This document shows positions 12,101 through 20,832 of a DNA stretch of 64,000 nt, in pieces. The number at the start of each line of letters is the position of its first letter. Within the stretch, counting starts at the first letter, position 1. The position numbers and the translations under genes were made by a program. The stretch spans positions 32,515,805 to 32,579,804 of the forward strand of contig OY855908.1 of NCBI GenBank assembly GCA_963693305.1, written 5' to 3'. Under the pieces are notes generated by a model that saw nothing but the letters and a program-made list of their open reading frames with translations, ran no database searches and had not been told where the DNA came from. Origin of the DNA: Meandrina meandrites. Its lineage: Eukaryota; Cnidaria; Anthozoa; Scleractinia; Meandrinidae.

Positions 12101-15100
12101 TAAAACAAGGAGGAACAGAAAAGAGAGCGTTCCGAGTCGCGTAAGCCTTCTTCGTTATGGTTGGTTAATACTTGCTGCACGAGTTTATTGAACCAATCAC
12201 CGACCTCGACAAACGCATGGCATACACGTGCTTGCTTTTCAATGGCTTTGCAAAACGCATCATATGAGTTTTTGCGAATGACAAATGTGTCACTTTATGA
12301 ACAAGAGCACAGTTCTATCGTTAACTTTTCATTCGCTGATTTTGCTGTGATGTCTTACATGTAAGATAGACCCTCGCCTTTATTCATTCACTCTGTTTCC
12401 ACCGGCTTTGTTTTTCTCCAGAGCAAGAAGTTCCGCGAGCGTTGCTCTCCAGAAAAACGAGCGATTCTAAAAGAAAAACTGCAAGCCAGCGACGTGTTCA
12501 AAGACAAGAAATCCTCGTATCCTTCCACGTAAGTTGAACAGCCCTGTTCTAGGCTTATTTCTTGCTCTTGGTGTTTTTGTGAAAATAAAATCGTTGCTTT
12601 TGTTGCTGTTTTGTACTTTTAGGGTAGCAGTACCGTTTCAAAGCGACCGCGCGAACCTTATGGCAAATCCAAAGTGGAAAAAGAACGCCAAGAACAACAA
12701 CTTGCGGATAGTGTGGGCGGACTCTGTGCTGAAAATCAACAGGAAAGATGGCAAGGTACATAGGAATTTTGTCTAACAAAGAGATAAAACTGGTTTGGCA
12801 ATATCTAAAGTTAGTTTTCGACTCGCCTTGCCCCGCCCCTGTTTTTGCGCGACCTTTTGTCTACATTATTCTGCGACTTAAGGAGGCTCACAACGGTTTC
12901 CAGCAATTTAAGGTGGCTCTGAAACCGCTCCGGAGAATTTTTTTTAACTTTGCAAAAAGTTGCATCTTAACATGCTTATCATTATTCAATAATAAGAAAT
13001 GGGGGTCACCGGACTCGTTTTTGAGTTATAAGCACTTAAAGGCAAAATTAAGGGGGCTTTTGACGGGTAAAACTGTTGCTATAGTAACCAGTGACGTCAT
13101 GAAAATGACCACAACTTGTTTAGCAATGATTGGGAATTTGTTTGATATCATTATTGTAGCAGCAACTGATAAAAATTTGTAGTACTGACCCATCAAAGTT
13201 TAAGAGCTGGAAAGTGCTGGAAACCGTTGCGAGCCTCCTTAAACCCCCACAAAAAAGGGTTGGGAGTACACAACGTAGAGAATGGTTTGCATCGTCACAC
13301 AAATGTTGCTTGAAGATCCAGTAAACAACAAAACTGCGAAGGAATCTAGCGGGACTTTAAAAAAATCTCGCTGCATTACGTTCCAAGAGACGCTTGTTAA
13401 AAAGTGGGAAGTAGAGAATTATCTCCAAACTAATTTATTTTTTAAAGTTCTGTGAAGTAACCCAGGAATTTGTGAAAAAAATGGTTTGGTTTCGTGTCCT
13501 AGATTCTGATTTCCGACAACTCAGAACTCTGTTGCGTACAGGTCGCGCCAATGATCCTTTTTTGCGTCAATACATCATTAGTTCTCCCAGCTTGTACCAT
13601 AAGAAATCTGCGGAGACCAGTAAGGAAATCAAACGAAGCGCAAGGAAGATACTAAAACAGGTTGATAACAAGTTGTGCTGTTGTTTCTTTCCAGGCGGTG
13701 CCTCACATCTTGACTGTTTCAGACTCGGAATTGCTGGTGTTGGACCCTAAGTCACTTTTAACAAAATACAACGTGGATTTGGGCGACATTCAGAGAATCT
13801 CCGTGAGTCCTCTGAAGGATGGAGTGATCGTGTTCCACATTCGCACGGTGTGTGTCTTTTAATTCTGTTTGCTTGTTACACGAGCCAGTGTGACCGGCCG
13901 TGTGGTTTATAGCACCCGCCTTTTGATCATCAGGTCTTACGTTTAAACCGTCCATTTTGCCAATAGCTGGAGGTATTTCTCGTTAGTCTCCACTTCAACT
14001 CCTTGGCACGCTTTGTAAATAGTTAACTGTAAAGCAGTGGCGGATCTAGGGAGAGGGTGCAGCGGGTGTGAAACCCTCCCCCCCCCCCCCCCCCCCCCCT
14101 AACCTGAGGTGACTGGGAAACTTCCTAATACAACTGGTATTCTGCAAAATAGAAAAAAAAACTATGTGCACCCAATCCAAAGAAAAATCCTGGATCCGCC
14201 CCTGTTAAGTCTTCTGGTATCGTGTTTCCAGAGGCTTCTTCCAGTTGGGGATTCTTAATTATGTTGTGTGGATTTGAGAAAACTTTGGCACCAAACAAGG
14301 GAAGATTAAGAATCGTGCGCCTAAAAAACTGTGCCGAGGCCCTTCAAAGGTGTCGAGTCAAAACAGAAATAAACAGACAAGTTGAGTGAGTTATTGCTTA
14401 AAACAGAACCGAGTACGATGATAGGTTTTCAATTCTGAAGCAGCGCCCTTTACCTGATTATCACAATTTTGTCTTCTATGTTTTTTTTTTTGCAGGACAA
14501 ACAAGATAAAAATCACCTCAAAGGTGACTTCATGTTCCATACGGAGCATGTGGTGGAGTTAGTAGCCAAGCTGTTAGTACAGGCCGAATCTCAACAGGAC
14601 ATGTCTGCGCCTGTGCACGTGTCTGACAGGTAAAACAAGCTCCTTGAACCATCGTGTGCCACTTGCAGCCCTCATTTGGATCGTCGAGCGAGACTGAAAA
14701 CCAACCTCGTTTCTAGGGTCTCTCTTCATCCCGCCCCCAGTGCTCTCTCTTGCTCAAGTGGGCGGGAACATGAGAGACCCTGGGAACCATCTTTTGCGTC
14801 TTAAAGTTATTTTAATAAAGGAATTATGTTAGATGCATCTAAAAGCTAGCACGTGACGTGAGATGGCCTTTGTGGGTGTCACGTTTGAATGTACGTCAGG
14901 TGATCTTTCGGCCCCCCAAAAAAGGGTTTGGTCAACAGACATGTTTTGCAATGAGACAGATTTCTTTGAAATCTAGCATCTAAACTGAGCATAACTAGAA
15001 GCAAAAGCTTGTACGAATAACGAACGCACTCTTTGTTGTTATGCCGTCCTCGCATACGCATAAGCACAAGCACAAGTATAACAAGAAAACCAAAATTGTT

Positions 15101-15443
15101 CGTTCTTGTGCGTACGCTTGTGGCCTATGTTTACATGTATGTCGACTGGCGATGATTCCTAGTATGTTCGTTTTTCCCTTGTGCTTATTCTTATGCTTGT
15201 GTTAATGCGTAGTGAAAACAAGCCTGAACGCATCTTACAAGCTTAAATTGCTTGGTGTCCATTCACGCCCAATGGTGAGTGCAAGGGTACTGTTCTATTT
15301 TTTCTGAAGTGTTTTTTTTTTTCAGGATCGCTGTGAATTTTGCTGGAACACCCGTGGAGCTTAACTTCAAGTCAGCTGACAAAGATCTTGCTCAGCCATT
15401 GCTATGTAGAAGAAAAGGAGCTGTGGTAGACGTCCTGGTGTGA
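175..15443 (+). CDS. MYO1B: Class I myosin, MYO1A/MYO1B type, 3' part (22 exons)
   Basis: Exons: 175-237, 1014-1067, 1770-1910, 2324-2438, 3131-3186, 3492-3557, 3988-4055, 4682-4753, 5354-5429, 6034-6102, 6296-6388, 6964-7020, 7795-7863, 9131-9217, 9892-9978, 11682-11756, 11878-12009, 12422-12528, 12623-12755, 13695-13847, 14496-14629, 15326-15443. All junctions keep frame and use AG/GT; total 2025 nt, 674 residues plus TGA. The product is a monomeric actin motor linking membranes to actin. The first exons (outside the window) would supply roughly the first 450 residues of the motor. Family assignment rests on the tail, which matches the remembered MYO1B pattern (PSxSPxDxxWPS, then EKLxASxxFKDKK, then a TH1 region), and on a long neck with more IQ units than MYO1C/D/E. 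Assignment to MYO1A versus MYO1B is not possible because these split within vertebrates. Confidence 0.93.
2855..2983. repeat. Perfect 52-bp inverted repeat (foldback element)
   Basis: Arms 2855-2906 and 2932-2983 are exact reverse complements, separated by 25 bp, in a myosin intron. The arm begins CAGTTTATGTTTCTGGG. No target-site duplication is evident directly at the arm ends, so the element may be larger than the arms. Confidence 0.9.
5062..5338. mobile_element. hAT-like MITE
   Basis: The element begins CAGGGGTGTAGCCAGG and ends GACCACGCCCCTG, matching the CAGGGGCGTAGC-type terminal repeat common in animal hAT non-autonomous elements. A G homopolymer lies near the left end. An exact 8-bp target duplication is not visible. 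Confidence 0.6.
6296..11756 (+). CDS. MYO1B: MYO1B-type gene: neck, about six IQ-type exons
   Basis: Six consecutive phase-0 exons each carry one light-chain-binding segment: 6296-6388 (LAIIIQKIFRGWRQRTQ), 6964-7020 (IIIAKYYRGFR), 7795-7863 (AIVIACFVRGWK), 9131-9217, 9892-9978 and 11682-11756. Exons 9131-9217 and 9892-9978 are both 87 bp, both begin ARKLYR, and align throughout (AMLYEKKCICAVGVIRTYFYGWQ against SMVLEKKRIRAATIIAAYYTGWK), so they look like a tandem exon duplication. Since every exon is a multiple of three and phase 0 on both sides, any could be skipped without a frameshift, as is known for vertebrate MYO1B lever-arm isoforms. Such skipping here is inference. Several units lack the canonical glutamine of IQ. 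Confidence 0.88.
7031..7254. mobile_element. Foldback MITE with 8-bp target-site duplication
   Basis: Arms 7031-7123 and 7162-7254 (93 bp each) are inverted copies with a single mismatch. The direct repeat AAGTTCAG flanks it at 7023-7030 and 7255-7262. An 8-bp duplication is typical of hAT, P or Merlin superfamilies. It sits just 3' of the myosin exon ending at 7020, so the left target copy overlaps the splice-donor region (GTAAGT) without destroying it. Confidence 0.9.
8081..8300. repeat. Low-complexity C and G homopolymer region
   Basis: C/G runs lie at about 8148-8163 and a C run at about 8226-8245, in the myosin intron 7864-9130. A degenerate CTAACCCTAAT run at 8577-8615 resembles telomere repeat only loosely. 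Confidence 0.7.
9349..9587. mobile_element. Foldback MITE-like inverted repeat
   Basis: The element starts GTGTAAAAACTGTTTATA and ends with the reverse complement, TATAAACAGTTTTTACAC. The inverted similarity continues inward through GTGCTCAATTG, the GACGTTTCGG segment and the CAGCCGTTAGGCC segment, so nearly the whole element folds on itself. It lies in the intron between the two duplicated IQ exons. Confidence 0.75.
10144..10503. repeat. MITE-like repeat rich in GACTCCG-type words
   Basis: The left part (AGCGACAGAGTCGTAGTCGG, then CTAGTGAAAATC) recurs inverted at the right (TTTTCACTAGATCGTAACG, then CTCCGTCGCCAGTGAC). The interior has repeated GGAGTC words. It lies in the long myosin intron 9979-11681; the rest of that intron shows nothing I can identify. 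Confidence 0.55.
11878..15443 (+). CDS. MYO1B: MYO1B-type gene: TH1 membrane-binding tail (6 exons) and stop
   Basis: Exons 11878-12009, 12422-12528, 12623-12755, 13695-13847, 14496-14629 and 15326-15443 encode the TH1 tail. The first contains LPSVSPTDTHWPSSS and DIYHAWR; the second ends in KDKKSSYPST, running into VPFQSDRANLMANPKWKK. This order is characteristic of the MYO1A/B tail, which binds acidic phospholipids. The 13695 exon has HILTVSDSELLVLDPKS, a pleckstrin-homology-like strand pattern. The protein ends GAVVDVLV at TGA 15441-15443. I see no SH3 domain, so this is a short-tailed class I myosin. Confidence 0.92.
12878..13242. mobile_element. MITE with TTAA ends (piggyBac-like)
   Basis: Inverted ends AGGAGGCTCACAACGGTTTCC (left) and GGAAACCGTTGCGAGCCTCC (right) are each bordered by TTAA (12878-12881 and 13239-13242). 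TTAA duplication is the hallmark of piggyBac insertion. No transposase is present. It lies in the intron after exon 12623-12755. Confidence 0.65.
14035..14204. mobile_element. hAT-like MITE
   Basis: It begins CAGTGGCGGATCTAGG and ends CCTGGATCCGCCCCTG, an imperfect terminal inverted repeat of the CAGTGGCGGATC type widespread among animal hAT MITEs. A C homopolymer of about 20 bases sits inside. No exact 8-bp duplication is seen. Confidence 0.65.
14699..14793. repeat. Short inverted repeat of the CAACCTCG/GGGTCTCTC family
   Basis: CCAACCTCGTTTCTAGGGTCTCTC at the left is mirrored by GAGAGACCCTGGGAACC at the right. The same words form the ends of the element at 53163-53446, so this is a diverged or partial copy of that family. 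Confidence 0.5.
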
Positions 15444-16296
15444 AGACGTATATTTTAAACAGTCGTACGTATCCAAAGTACAAACGCATTATCGTTAAAC
15501 GAGATGTTTCGCTTTAAAAAGGATAGCACTTCGCATTATTTCCCTCAGGATTAGTATTGCTTAGAACTGGAAAACTCCCGGAAAACTCGAAAATTCCTTC
15601 TTTTTTTCATCTCCTGGAAACCTCTTAGACTTTTCAGCTATTAAATCTGCCTGAAAGAAAGTGTATCAATTTAAAGTATAGCCTGTTCCAGGCTCTCGGT
15701 AGTTAGGGGCGAGCGAAAAAAGCGGGTGTTTCTCCTTCGCTCGCGTGCTTTTTTCGCTTGCCACCAACCACCGAGAGCAGAACGCGTTACTTAAGGTACT
15801 GCTAGGTGACAATGGCCTCGCCAAGCCCCTATTTATGTAGAAACACCGTGTTTAAGGATCGATTTAAGGAGCCACTCATTCGAGAATGAACACTTTGATT
15901 AAGAATTATTGCGTAGTAGCATTGCGAATTGATTGCTAATTGACAAAAAGCAGTTTCGTTGATGTCGCAGTTTTACGGCATCTTTTGACAAGAAAAATGA
16001 TTTAATAAAAAAAATGGAAGAAACATTTACCGTTGTTCCGTAGCATAAATATTCTATAAGTTATACAATAGTGGAATAACTAGAAGCTACGTTTTCCTTT
16101 TTTGCTATAAAGTATTCAATATTATCATTGCATTACAGTTCATGCATTAAAAACATTCCATGTTCCATCGGAAGTAAATTATTCAGGATGTGGATTACGA
16201 GTTTTATACAATAATCTTTTTTTGGTTTTTCGTGTTCGCCGTGTAGTAAGCCAACGTGTACAAAAAAAAATGTATTCAAACATATTTTACAATAAA
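15444..16296 (+). terminator. Myosin 3' untranslated region with polyadenylation signals
   Basis: The sequence after the stop is A/T-rich and has AATAAA at 16004-16009 and 16291-16296. The second lies before a G/T-rich stretch and is the likelier end. A hairpin-forming repeat copy sits inside at 15679-15778. Confidence 0.5.
15679..15778. repeat. Interspersed hairpin repeat (AGCCTGTTCCAGGC family)
   Basis: It starts AGCCTGTTCCAGGCTCTCGG and contains inverted words GGCGAGCGAAAAAAGC and GCTTTTTTCGCTTGCC. Related sequence in opposite orientation occurs at about 1600-1735 and 7560-7745, ending in GAAACAGGCT or GGAACAGGCT. Confidence 0.55.
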
Positions 16297-17139
16297 ATTA
16301 TTAACTTGTAAACCGTGTTTCGTCATTGCTTGTAAATCTCCTTGACGCAAATGATTTACCTTGAAAGGAAATTAAGGTGGGATTTTGCGCAACTGTGTTC
16401 CAAAGGATTTTTTCGCACCGGCACTGTGCCATGCCTCACTGGGACCTATAAGGGTTATAAGAAGTTGTCTTTCTCATACTCTTTAATCTACCTGCTGCTG
16501 ATTTGTCCAAAAATAATAGTATACAAGAACTTGAAAACCTTCCAGAATATAGGGATTGGTTGTAGACTGCAGAATAGTCGTTTTTTCTCTAAAATCGTTG
16601 GACGGCGCGAGTCGCCGATCGTTGATCGTCACCCGAGCCTCACACGCCCGCAAGTCGCGAAAAGCGAGGATAATTTTTTAGTGTCTCTCCAGCTTTGCTC
16701 TCCATTTGACATTGGCTCTAGTCGTCGCGTTCTAAGACCGCTCGAACGCGTTCGAAAAAAATACGGTTGTTTTCCAGTCTGGGATTGGTTTCAGAAAATC
16801 CCGTTGATCTTAGCTTAGCTTTATACAAACAGATCCAGTAGCCCCTATTTTACTACAACAGCTTGAAATCATTCTTCCTTTCATAATTTCGCTCAGTGCA
16901 GCACAAGAGTAATTTAGAATATGGCGGGAAAAGCGGGTACTAGCTTTCAATTCTGACTCTTAGAAATTTTGAGGTATTAAAAGCAGGGAATAAATTCTGA
17001 AAAATACGCTCCTCTCAAGAGGAATACTTAAAAAAAAAAAACAGGAAAAAGAAACAAAAAAAGGCCATTAAACACTTTCAATAGCATTGCAATAGAATTT
17101 TATAAAATAATATAACTTGCTCAACAACACTGACTATAT
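16297..17139. other. Intergenic, no gene recognised
   Basis: An open frame of 158 codons at 16342-16818 has no recognisable domain, and its second half resembles dispersed repeat sequence by composition. A poly-A run lies at about 17030-17041. I see nothing else. Confidence 0.5.
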
Positions 17140-17318
17140 TCGCTCAACGCGATTCGCGGTCTCGCACTCACCGAGAATCGCCCTCACCGCGAATCGAGAA
17201 ACGCGAATCGCGCTCACCGCGAATCACACGAACCGCGTATCGCGCTAACCGCGAATCGTGGTCGCCGCGAATCGTGCTCACCGTGAATCGCGGTCACCGA
17301 GAATCGCGGTCGCCGCTA
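17140..17318. repeat. 16-bp minisatellite, left tract
   Basis: About eleven degenerate copies of a 16-bp unit close to CGCGAATCGCGGTCAC (variants with GCTCAC, GGTCGC and GAGAATC). The same unit forms the large array at about 22811-24440. This tract abuts the 3' side of the minus-strand LINE. Confidence 0.88.
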
Positions 17319-19978
17319 ATTGGTTCTTGGTTTGGGTAGAGTCAGCGTTCCCTTAGAGTCTCTCAAGCTATAAACAGAGTGATGCTGAGAGAAAAGACTT
17401 TGGAGATAGACCGGGAGAAGTCCGTTCATGGTCTTAAACGTCGTCAATGCTTTCTGTTTCTTTCGTCGAAGAAATAGCTTCTCCCAGTCGAGGGTGGACA
17501 GGAGGTAGGTTGAGCTCGTAACAAAGGGTAATTTTGTAATAATTCTGGCTCCACTATTCTGTAATTTTTGTAGCTTATCACTCACGCAAGTAACCACTCA
17601 AACAGTCCCAGACAGGGTTGCAGTAATCAAGATGTGGTATAATTAAAGCGTTATAAATTTGAATTGCGGTCCCTTTCGATATAAAGGGCCGCACTCGTTT
17701 AAGGGCGCCTATAGCCGAAGAGACTTTTTTGCAAATCTCTTCAACGTGTTTAGACCAAGAGAGATGACCATCAATGGTAAGACCCAAAGATTTGGTATGA
17801 TCAACACTCTTGATAATTTGGTCATCGATTTTGATTTCTACGTCGTAACATTGAACAGATAGTCTCTGCCTTGATCCAATTACCATTAGCTCTGTTTTAG
17901 CGACATTTAAACTGAGCTTGTTAGCTCTTAGCCAACAGCTAAGGTTATTTAATTCAGGGGCTAAAGCCAGCTCAAGTTCAGTTAACGTCCTAGCAGATAA
18001 CGTGAGATTAGTGTCATCGGCAAACATTCTTGGTACAGCGTTGTGCAGGGAGTTGGGTAGATCGTTAATGTAAATTAAAAATCGCATAGGACCTAGTATG
18101 CTGCCCTGAGGCACGCCACAACTGAGGGTTCGAGCTGTTGATAGTTTGCCATTGGCCGTGTTTTCACGACACCGATTGTCTCGCTTAACATTCCTGAATG
18201 TGCTTTGTTTACAGACATCGTTAAGCGACTTAAAAATGATAGGTGTTTTCATGAGTGAGATTTAAGTAACTTGAGGAGGGCAGCAGCGCAACTAAATCAA
18301 TTTGAATAATGGCGGGAGATGCCGACGAAGCTCGCATGTGCGTCTTCGCTTCTTCTTTTCATTAGTGTGTTTATGCGCTTTATTTGGCGAGAACATTTCC
18401 GTATCTCGAGGAATATGTTCCAGTTTGTTTGCAATTTTGTTAGACCAAATCTACTACGACATGACATGAACATGCGACGAGCGATTCCAGTGGCAAAGCG
18501 AGTATCTCTTGCTTTGTGGCGGCTTGCAACAGAAAATTCATACAGGACTTGTTTTTGGAGTTGGAAGATGCACTGAACTAAAATTAAAAGACGAGTTTTG
18601 CTCAGCACTAAGTTCCCAAGAGGCATAAAAAAGAATGCGTGTTCTATTTCCGATTTGACAGCCTTGTCAGATGAATGACCGCAAGTTGCTTTTCATTGGC
18701 AGAAATTAATTGCCGACTCGCTTAAGCTACCTGGTTTGGTGGCTTAAATTTAATGAGAATTGCATTGAAGTTTACCGACTCGCTTAACTTTAAGCGAGTG
18801 AGAAAAGTAACTGTTTTCACGAGATTTCCGGTTGTCACTCGCTAAGCGACCTGAAAAATCGCTCGTGAAAACACGGCCATTGACACTTCATCTTTGGGTT
18901 CGACCACTTAAGTACGACGAGAACCACTTTATAGCTGCCTGGTCGACACCCAAGTATGACATCTTACGCAAGATAATCTCATGATCAATGGTGTCGAATG
19001 CTTTAGTAAGGTCGATAAAGACAACGCCATTAAGAAGGCCATTGTCGATGTTTACTGACCAAGCATCTGTTGCCTCAAGCAAAGCCGTGAGCGTATACTA
19101 TGTAGGGAACGGAACCCGGATTGGCAATCTAATAACAATTTATTGTCATCTAGATAATGGTTAAGTTGATTGTAAACAATTTTTTCAAAGACTTTTGAAA
19201 CTACTGGGATTACAGATATTGGTCTATAATTGTTAGGATCCGATTTTAAGCATTTTTTGAAAAGTGGAGTTACTTTGGCCTCTTTCCAGTCGTTTGGATA
19301 TATCCCCGTGAGAATAGATTTTGAAAAAATGGAGGTAAGAGAAGGTGCAACGATGTCAGCAGCCATTTTTAACAATTTACTCGGAATCCTATCAAGACCA
19401 GTGGCCTTCGTTTCATCAATTTTCGACAAAATGCTAAAAACAGTATTAACACTCGGAGTTCGCATAGAAAACGAACTTTCAGTGGGCTCTAAGTAAGACT
19501 CGGGGCTTATATCAACAACAGGGATATCTTGTGCTAATACTTGCGCAACATTTGAGAAATGTCCGTTAATAGTTTCCGCTATGTGCATCGGGTTACTTAC
19601 TTTTCTATTATCTGCTTTGATCTCCAAAATCATTAGCAGACTTACCACTGTTACGTGAAGTTAGCTCGTTGATAACTTTCCATGTTTTGCGGGAATTACT
19701 TTTGTTGGCATTCAGGTTGTCAGTAACATAGCGTTTCTTTGCGAGCTTAATTGCGTTATTAATCAGTTATTTGCCTGATTTCTAGCACGCTTAAATTGAT
19801 CCCATGTAGCCGAGTTATTGGACGAGATTGCCTTCTTTTTAAGGAAATCCCGTTTTCTGATTTTACACAATAGTTCTTTGGTAATCCATTGAGATCGCTT
19901 TTTACGAATTCTTTTCAATTTGAGTGGTGCGTGTTTATCGACACAACCAAGAAACATTTCTTTCCATTCACGCCACAT
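17316..19978 (-). pseudogene. LINE ORF2 remnant: reverse transcriptase
   Basis: Minus-strand pieces in order: a linker with KRIRKKRSQWITKELLC (19978-19763); fingers with KATGLDRIPSKLLK and NYRPISVIPVVSKVFEK (19648-19052); GVVFIDLTKAFDTIDHEIIL (to 18888); then, after a DNA-transposon insertion, LSCGVPQGSILGP, MFADDTNLTLSARTL and LSLNVAKTELMVIGSRQRL (to 17578); and a C-terminal part with LQKLQNSGARIITKL (17597-17316). The catalytic box reads FADD rather than the common YADD. A stop codon immediately precedes the joining point of the insertion. Confidence 0.88.
18154..18878 (+). mobile_element. PIF/Harbinger-like DNA transposon fragment nested in the LINE
   Basis: The terminal inverted repeats are GGCCGTGTTTTCACGA at the left and its reverse complement at the right, flanked by the 3-bp direct repeat ATT (18151-18153, 18879-18881). 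An open frame at 18319-18576 on the + strand encodes FRISRNMFQFVCNFVRPNLL and MRRAIPVAKRVSLALWRLAT, the N-terminal part of HARBI1-type transposases. The catalytic DDE region is absent, so this is an internally deleted, non-autonomous copy. The two sides of the LINE rejoin in the same frame when it is ignored. Confidence 0.85.
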
Positions 19979-20107
19979 ATCATTTGGATTTCAATACAAA
20001 TCAACATTGGCCCATGGTAATTGGCTGAGATCACTTAAGAATGTTCCTCTGTTAAATTAAATTGTCGCGTTTCCATCACGCGAGGGCCGTAACGATAGTG
20101 TTGAGTC

Positions 20108-20820
20108 TTACGTCAAAAAGACAAGAGAATGATCACTTATGCCGAGGTGAACGATACCCGAGTTTGTAACCTTCTCTAGGGAGTTTGTTATACATAAATC
20201 GATTAACGTTTTTGAGACTGGGGTAACACGTGTTGGTTCAGTAATTAACTGACTTAGACCAAATATATCGAAAACATTTGTCAAATAGGAAGAATTATAC
20301 GTATTTGCTTCAGGCAACAAATTGCAGTTGATATCACTGAGTAAATATAATTCCTTATTTTCTGCGTCAATTTTGGCCATAACTTTCTCAAATTCGCCAA
20401 ATAGATTTGGTGGAGAACTTGGGGGTCGATACCAAGCACCGACCAGAAATGGTGTACTCCGTGGATAACTGATTTCGACAAATAGACACTCTAGTCTTAC
20501 GTATACGATAATTTAAATTGGTGCGTAAGTATATGCATACACCACCTCCATTCCCTTTCGTTAATTTTACGATCCTTTCTGACTATTTCAAAGCCAGGTA
20601 TGTAAACTTCATCATCATGTACTGTAGAGTCTAATTTTGACTCGTTAATTTGTAAAATATCAACTTTTGAAGAGGACATAAAAACTCTAAGTTCGTCGAT
20701 ATGAGACAACAGACTGTTAATGTTGAGGGACGCAATTACTAAACCTCGACCAAAGATTGTGGGAGAGTTAGACTTACCTCGGTCATTACCTTTGTGGACA
20801 TCAGGCGAGTCGGATTCCAA
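20108..20820 (-). pseudogene. LINE ORF2 remnant: APE-type endonuclease
   Basis: Two overlapping frames give the endonuclease: LVIASLNINSLLSHIDELR and DILQINESKLD (20820-20560), then YRPPSSPPNLFGEFEKVM, LLSDINCNL and GISDHSLVF (about 20430-20108). The N, E, D-x-N and SDH catalytic positions are recognisable. At least one frameshift separates the halves, near 20565. Positions 19979-20107 and 19649-19762 belong to the linker toward the reverse transcriptase. Confidence 0.8.
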
Positions 20821-20832
20821 GACGGCAATATC

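Noticed and set aside
13472..13750. 92-codon open frame overlapping a myosin exon
   Set aside because: It is a shadow: the exon at 13695-13847 is read in another frame with a correct acceptor and phase.
16342..16818. 158-codon open frame after the myosin gene
   Set aside because: No domain, no splice context, and part of it resembles repeat sequence.
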